Assembly: GCA_964345225.1 (NCBI GenBank)
Contig: CAYFQB010000082.1
Location: forward strand, 1-64,000
Length of the DNA stretch: 64,000 bases
From: CAYFQB01 sp964345225
GTDB lineage: Bacteria; Nitrospirota; Thermodesulfovibrionia; Thermodesulfovibrionales; UBA6898
Direction: 5' to 3'
The position numbers were made by a program, and so were the translations under genes. This document shows, piece after piece, positions 60,291 to 64,000 of this stretch (position 1 is the stretch's first letter; each line of letters begins with the position of its first letter). The notes below the pieces were generated by a model. It was not told where the DNA came from. It was given only the letters and a program-made list of their open reading frames with translations, and did no database searches.

Positions 60291-61760
60291 GTGAAAAATA
60301 AAATAAGTACAGGAATTATCGTTTTATTTATAGGAATTCTTCTGGGCGGCATTTCATATTATTTTTTGGGGGAAATCACAAGGCCACAGAAGAGTTATGT
60401 GCCAATAAGAGAGCCAAGTGTCCCAAAACAGATTATCGAAACCAGCAAGGCTTTTTCCGAGATAGCAGATGCTATTTCCCCGTCTGTAGTTAATATTTCA
60501 ACTACAAAAATTGTACGAAGAGATTTAACCCCTTTTTTTAATGATCCTTTTTTCGAATTTTTTAACCCATTTCGCAATTTCAAGATGCCCAGAAAATGGA
60601 AAGAGCAGAGCCTAGGGTCCGGGGTTATTGTTTCTTCTGAAGGGTATATTATTACAAATAACCATGTTATTGAACATGCTAATGAGATAGTGATAACGCT
60701 CTATGATAAGAGGTCTTTCAAGGCCAAGGTAATAGGTGCCGATCCCAAGACAGATGTGGCTGTCATAAAAATAGATGCTGATAATCTTTATGCGATTCAA
60801 TGGGGTGATTCTGACAAGCTGCAGGTCGGGGAATTTGTGCTGGCAATCGGTAATCCTTTTGGATTGAGTCATACAGTTACCATGGGAATTATCAGCGCTT
60901 TCGGGAGGGCAAACGTAGGCATTGCAGACTATGAGGATTTTATTCAGACTGATGCTGCGATTAACCCTGGCAACTCAGGCGGTCCGCTTGTAAATATTAA
61001 AGGCAGATTGATAGGAATAAATACAGCGATTTTTTCCAAGTCTGGCGGTTATCAGGGCATAGGATTTGCCGTCCCGAGCAATATGGCTCGCCTTGTAATG
61101 GATCAGCTCCTTCAGGAAGGAAAAGTAATAAGGGGATGGTTAGGAGTTACTATTCAGGAACTTACTCCTGAGCTTTCCAAGAAGTTCGGAATTAAGAGTT
61201 CAAGGGGAGCTCTTGTTGGAGATATTGTTAAGGGTAGCCCTGCTGAAAAGGCAGGCATAAGAAGAGGTGACATAATTCTTGAATTTAATGGAAAGAAGGT
61301 CGAGAATGTTGCAAATCTTAGGAATATGGTAGCTCAGAGCAAGGTGGCATCAGAGGTTTCTATTACAGTACTGAGAAAAGGGAAAAAGTATTCTCTTAAA
61401 GTTATTATTGCCGAGCTTCCAAGGGAGATCGCTGAAGTTGTTCCAGGCGATATTACAGAAGATTTAAAATTAGAAGGGCTGACAGGATTGACTGTGGTTG
61501 AACTTTCAAGAGAAATAGCAAGACAGTTAGGTCTTCACAAGCAAGAAAAGGGCGTTGTTATCGTAAGGGTCGAGCCTGTAAGCCCTGCAGAAGAAGCGGG
61601 CTTAAGGAAGGGGGATGTTATACAGGAAATAGACAGGGAAAAAATAGAGGGCCTTAATGACTATAACAAAATTGTATCTAATATAAAGCCTGGAGATACA
61701 GTTCTTTTTTTCATTAATAGAGGCGGAAAGAAGTTTTATGTAGCGGTTAAAGCATCCTGA
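60291..61760 (+). CDS. Periplasmic Do/HtrA-family serine protease
   Basis: A 489-residue trypsin-like protease with two PDZ domains. An N-terminal membrane anchor or uncleaved signal (about 7-27) precedes the protease domain with the triad H125 (ITNNHVIEHA), D155 (DPKTDVAVIK) and S229 (NPGNSGGPL). PDZ1 is about 280-375 (GWLGVTIQEL) and PDZ2 about 395-488 (GLTVVELSREIARQLG). It is a quality-control protease of the envelope. GTG start. Family DegP/DegQ; which one cannot be told. Confidence 0.95.
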   Translation: MKNKISTGIIVLFIGILLGGISYYFLGEITRPQKSYVPIREPSVPKQIIETSKAFSEIADAISPSVVNISTTKIVRRDLTPFFNDPFFEFFNPFRNFKMPRKWKEQSLGSGVIVSSEGYIITNNHVIEHANEIVITLYDKRSFKAKVIGADPKTDVAVIKIDADNLYAIQWGDSDKLQVGEFVLAIGNPFGLSHTVTMGIISAFGRANVGIADYEDFIQTDAAINPGNSGGPLVNIKGRLIGINTAIFSKSGGYQGIGFAVPSNMARLVMDQLLQEGKVIRGWLGVTIQELTPELSKKFGIKSSRGALVGDIVKGSPAEKAGIRRGDIILEFNGKKVENVANLRNMVAQSKVASEVSITVLRKGKKYSLKVIIAELPREIAEVVPGDITEDLKLEGLTGLTVVELSREIARQLGLHKQEKGVVIVRVEPVSPAEEAGLRKGDVIQEIDREKIEGLNDYNKIVSNIKPGDTVLFFINRGGKKFYVAVKAS

Positions 61761-61853
61761 AAGATCAGCAGCTATAAATTAATTACAAGTATCTTTAAGG
61801 ATATGGCTTCATTTAACTTGTCATTTATTACTTATCATTTTTATTAGGAGGTA

Positions 61854-62861
61854 ATGGCAATGATGTATTTCTTAAAATTTACAGTACTTACTTTATTTTC
61901 CTTCTCTGGATATTTATTAGGCCTTAAATACGGTTATCAGAATTACGGTGCTGCCGCAGGGATAATACTAGGAGTTATTACGGCTTATTCTGATCGTATA
62001 TTAAAGAAAATTGATTTCGGAACACTGGCAGGAGGAATAATAGGAATTACATCTGGACTTCTTCTTGCAAGCCTTTTTTTAATGCCGTTAAAACTTCTAT
62101 TAAAGGAAGATATCGTAGCGGTAGTATCATTTGCACTGAAATGTTTTTTGGGTTATGGAGGACTGCTGATTGGATTAAGTAAAGGCAAAGGAATGACATT
62201 GGCTTCGATATTCAGACTTATAAGAGGACAGGAGTTGGAGGAAAATCTTAAAATCCTGGATACAAGTGTAATTATCGATGGCCGTATAGCTGATGTGTGC
62301 GATGCAGATTTTATAGAGGGAGTTTTCATTGTACCACAGTTTATTCTGCAGGAACTGCAATATATTGCCGATTCCCAGGATTCGACAAAAAGAGCAAGGG
62401 GGAGAAGGGGACTGGATGTCCTCAATAAAATGCAAAAGATGTCTAATATTACTGTGAGAATTGTGGATGAAGATTTCCATAAGGTAAAAGATGTCGACTC
62501 CAAGCTTGTTGCACTCGGCAAAATGATGAATGCAAAAATAGTAACAAATGACTTCAACCTTAATAAGGTCGCACAGCTTCAGGGGGTTTCAGTCCTTAAT
62601 ATTAATGAGCTTGCCAACGCCTTAAGACCTGTTGTTCTTCCTGGTGAGACAATGAGGGTCTTTGTCCTTAAGGAAGGCAAGGAGTATAACCAGGGCATTG
62701 CATATCTTGATGACGGCACAATGGTAGTTGTAGAGAACGGACGAAAATTAATAGGCAAAAATACCGAGGTTACTGTAACAAGTGTACTTCAGACAACTGC
62801 AGGGCGGATGATTTTTTCAAAGACAAAAGAGGAATATGATCGGGAGGAATCCAGGGTGTAA
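61854..62861 (+). CDS. PIN-TRAM membrane protein (YacL-type)
   Basis: A 335-residue protein: four membrane helices in the first 115 residues, a PIN nuclease-like domain (about 138-255; LDTSVIIDGRIADVCD, FIVPQFILQELQYIAD, KIVTNDFNLNK) and a C-terminal TRAM domain (about 262-325; GETMRVFVLKEGKEYNQGIAY). It lies just before ispD, as in many bacteria. AGGAGG sits only 2 bp before the first ATG, so the ATG at 61860 (8 bp spacing) is probably the true start. Nuclease activity of this type is plausible but unproven. Confidence 0.9.
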   Translation: MAMMYFLKFTVLTLFSFSGYLLGLKYGYQNYGAAAGIILGVITAYSDRILKKIDFGTLAGGIIGITSGLLLASLFLMPLKLLLKEDIVAVVSFALKCFLGYGGLLIGLSKGKGMTLASIFRLIRGQELEENLKILDTSVIIDGRIADVCDADFIEGVFIVPQFILQELQYIADSQDSTKRARGRRGLDVLNKMQKMSNITVRIVDEDFHKVKDVDSKLVALGKMMNAKIVTNDFNLNKVAQLQGVSVLNINELANALRPVVLPGETMRVFVLKEGKEYNQGIAYLDDGTMVVVENGRKLIGKNTEVTVTSVLQTTAGRMIFSKTKEEYDREESRV

Positions 62862-62921
62862 AGGAAGAGATGGGAGTTGGTAGTGTGTTTATGAATAATC
62901 CCGTCGTTGAAAGGTATTTTT

Positions 62922-63620
62922 GTGAAGAATAAAATTATAGCTATTGTCCCTGCTGCGGGAACAGGCAAGAGATTTGGCGATAAAACAAACAAGCCTTTTG
63001 AGTATCTGAATAATAAACCATTGATAGTGTGGTCTCTTGAAGTTCTTGAAGGCATGTCTGAAATTTATGAGATAATTCCTGTTTTGAAAGATACAGACAT
63101 GGAACATGGAGTAGAGATATTTGAGCAATATAACATTTCAAAAGTCAGACGGATTGCTCCAGGGGGAAAAGAGAGACAGGATTCTGTCTTTCAAGGGCTT
63201 AGGCTTATCGATGAAAAAAGATGCATGGTACTCGTACATGACGGAGTTAGACCATTAATAGAGAGTCATGTTATTAGAGAGGCAATAAAACAATTTAAGG
63301 ATTGCGATGGTGTTGTTATTGGTGTACCTTTAAAGGATACCGTTAAACAAGTAAAACAGGGTGATATTAAAAAGACCCTGAAAAGAGATTTATTATGGTC
63401 CGTTCAGACTCCGCAGATATTTTTTTATAAACCGCTTTATGAAGCTTATAAAAAGGCCCGGAAAGGTTCTTTTTATTCTACCGATGATTCTGCACTTGTA
63501 GAAAAATACGGAGGCCGTGTAAAGATAGTAATGGGCTCTCATACAAATATAAAGGTAACCACACCAGAGGATTTGTTAATTGCCGAGCTGTTTCTAAAAC
63601 AGAGATCTGAACAGACATGA
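62922..63620 (+). CDS. ispD: 2-C-methyl-D-erythritol 4-phosphate cytidylyltransferase IspD
   Basis: MEP pathway, third step: attaches CMP to MEP. 232 residues from the GTG at 62922 (MKNKIIAIVPAAGTGKRF), which has AAAGG 8 bp before; a TTG at 62907 would add five residues. Motifs: AAGTGKRFG, KERQDSVFQGL, VHDGVRPLI and LWSVQTPQIF. Its stop overlaps the ispF start (ATGA), so the two are cotranslated. Confidence 0.94.
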   Translation: MKNKIIAIVPAAGTGKRFGDKTNKPFEYLNNKPLIVWSLEVLEGMSEIYEIIPVLKDTDMEHGVEIFEQYNISKVRRIAPGGKERQDSVFQGLRLIDEKRCMVLVHDGVRPLIESHVIREAIKQFKDCDGVVIGVPLKDTVKQVKQGDIKKTLKRDLLWSVQTPQIFFYKPLYEAYKKARKGSFYSTDDSALVEKYGGRVKIVMGSHTNIKVTTPEDLLIAELFLKQRSEQT

Positions 63621-64000
63621 GAATTGGCTTCGGATACGATTCACACAAACTTGTTGAAGGGCGCAAACTAATCATAGGCGGAATAAAAATTCCTTTCGAA
63701 AAGGGACTGATCGGCCACTCTGATGCCGATGTGCTGTGCCATGCTATCACAGATGCTATAATCGGGGCGCTTGGACTTGGAGATATCGGTAGCCATTTTC
63801 CTGACAATGCTCCGGAATGGAAGGACGCAGTAAGCATAGAGTTACTTAAACATGTTGTTGAACTTGCACGCATCAACGGATACTCTATTACGTGGTTAGA
63901 TACAACGATAATTGCCGAAAAACCCCGGTTTTCACAGTATACAGAAGAGATAAAAGAAGCCTTGTCACGGACAGGAATTCCTGCAGGCAATATAAATATA
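63617..64000 (+). CDS. ispF: 2-C-methyl-D-erythritol 2,4-cyclodiphosphate synthase IspF (partial, runs off the end)
   Basis: MEP pathway, fifth step. The window holds the first 128 codons, starting MRIGFGYDSHKLVEG. The zinc ligands D8, H10 and H42 are in place (YDSHKL and GHSDADVLCHAITDA), followed by LGLGDIGSHFPD, SIELLKHVVELA and TIIAEKPRFS. It overlaps ispD by 4 bp. Truncated by the window edge, not by a mutation. Confidence 0.95.
   Translation, partial: MRIGFGYDSHKLVEGRKLIIGGIKIPFEKGLIGHSDADVLCHAITDAIIGALGLGDIGSHFPDNAPEWKDAVSIELLKHVVELARINGYSITWLDTTIIAEKPRFSQYTEEIKEALSRTGIPAGNINI

Overview
The window is a 64 kb piece of chromosome from a Gram-negative, fairly AT-rich bacterium. The evidence for a Gram-negative envelope is a complete Tol-Pal operon, several lipoproteins, a type IV pilus secretin operon and periplasmic HtrA. 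The gene repertoire (tungstate uptake, Co/Ni ECF transporter, molybdopterin synthesis, AMMECR1, DUF4388/DnaJ/TPR proteins, ParA paralogues, heptad-repeat intergenic DNA) looks like a Nitrospirota (Thermodesulfovibrionia-like) or a deltaproteobacterium-like lineage. This placement is an inference from gene content; no rRNA gene is present to settle it.

Layout. 1-400 is repetitive DNA. 401-4726 (+) is an operon: mtnA, a polyprenyl diphosphate synthase, an AMMECR1 protein, a small membrane protein and a DUF4388-DnaJ-TPR protein. 5010-6865 (-) is a PAS histidine kinase with a stand-alone receiver. 6866-12645 is an accessory stretch: a foreign-looking lipoprotein beside an attC-like half site, a large TPR protein, a beta-propeller protein and a zinc-ribbon protein, the last two bracketed by a perfect 58-bp direct repeat. 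12646-13674 is an alcohol dehydrogenase. 13729-13952 looks like a free-standing non-coding transcription unit. 14032-16692 is an unusual three-gene cluster: a ParA ATPase fused to a glycogen-binding CBM48 domain, a ParA/MinD relative without a P-loop that carries a ParB-like N-terminal peptide, and a NucS-like fold without catalytic residues.

16747-22739 (-) is tolQ-tolR-tolA-tolB-pal-cpoB-moaA-moaC in one tightly packed operon, followed by tRNA-Ser(UGA). 23042-26688 (-) holds a tungstate ABC transporter (tupABC) with a structured leader that may be a Moco/Tuco riboswitch, and a GT2 glycosyltransferase. 26823-32153 (+) has a retropepsin-like protease, a PHP phosphoesterase, a TPR membrane protein, DUF488, ligA and a Mth938-like protein. 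32345-38439 (-) has a PhnD-like binding protein and the pilMNOPQ operon running on into an M29-type aminopeptidase and cutA. 38756-40198 is purF. 40396-43328 (+) is a Co/Ni ECF transporter (cbiMN-cbiQ-cbiO) behind a leader with an intrinsic terminator. 43603-49450 contains a small helical protein, a Nudix hydrolase, MgtC, TyrS, YjbQ, an MA-type peptidase, an ICMT-like methyltransferase, MITE-like repeats and a bacterial Janus/Ocnus (PHPT1-like) protein. 49728-54337 (+) has nhaA, a PAS-GGDEF protein, and pdxA-rsmA bracketed by a 73-bp repeat. 54615-59925 (-) is an operon of a class V aminotransferase, serA, purA, a PilZ protein and comF. 60291-64000 (+) is htrA, a PIN-TRAM protein, ispD and the start of ispF.

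Shared biology: isoprenoid synthesis (ispD, ispF, polyprenyl synthase), serine/purine/B6 synthesis, tungsten/molybdenum and cobalt/nickel handling, and envelope maintenance. Several families of dispersed short repeats (heptad arrays, CCCCGTTAG palindromes, a MITE-like element) run through the intergenic space, and one of them appears to have become part of the tolB signal peptide.
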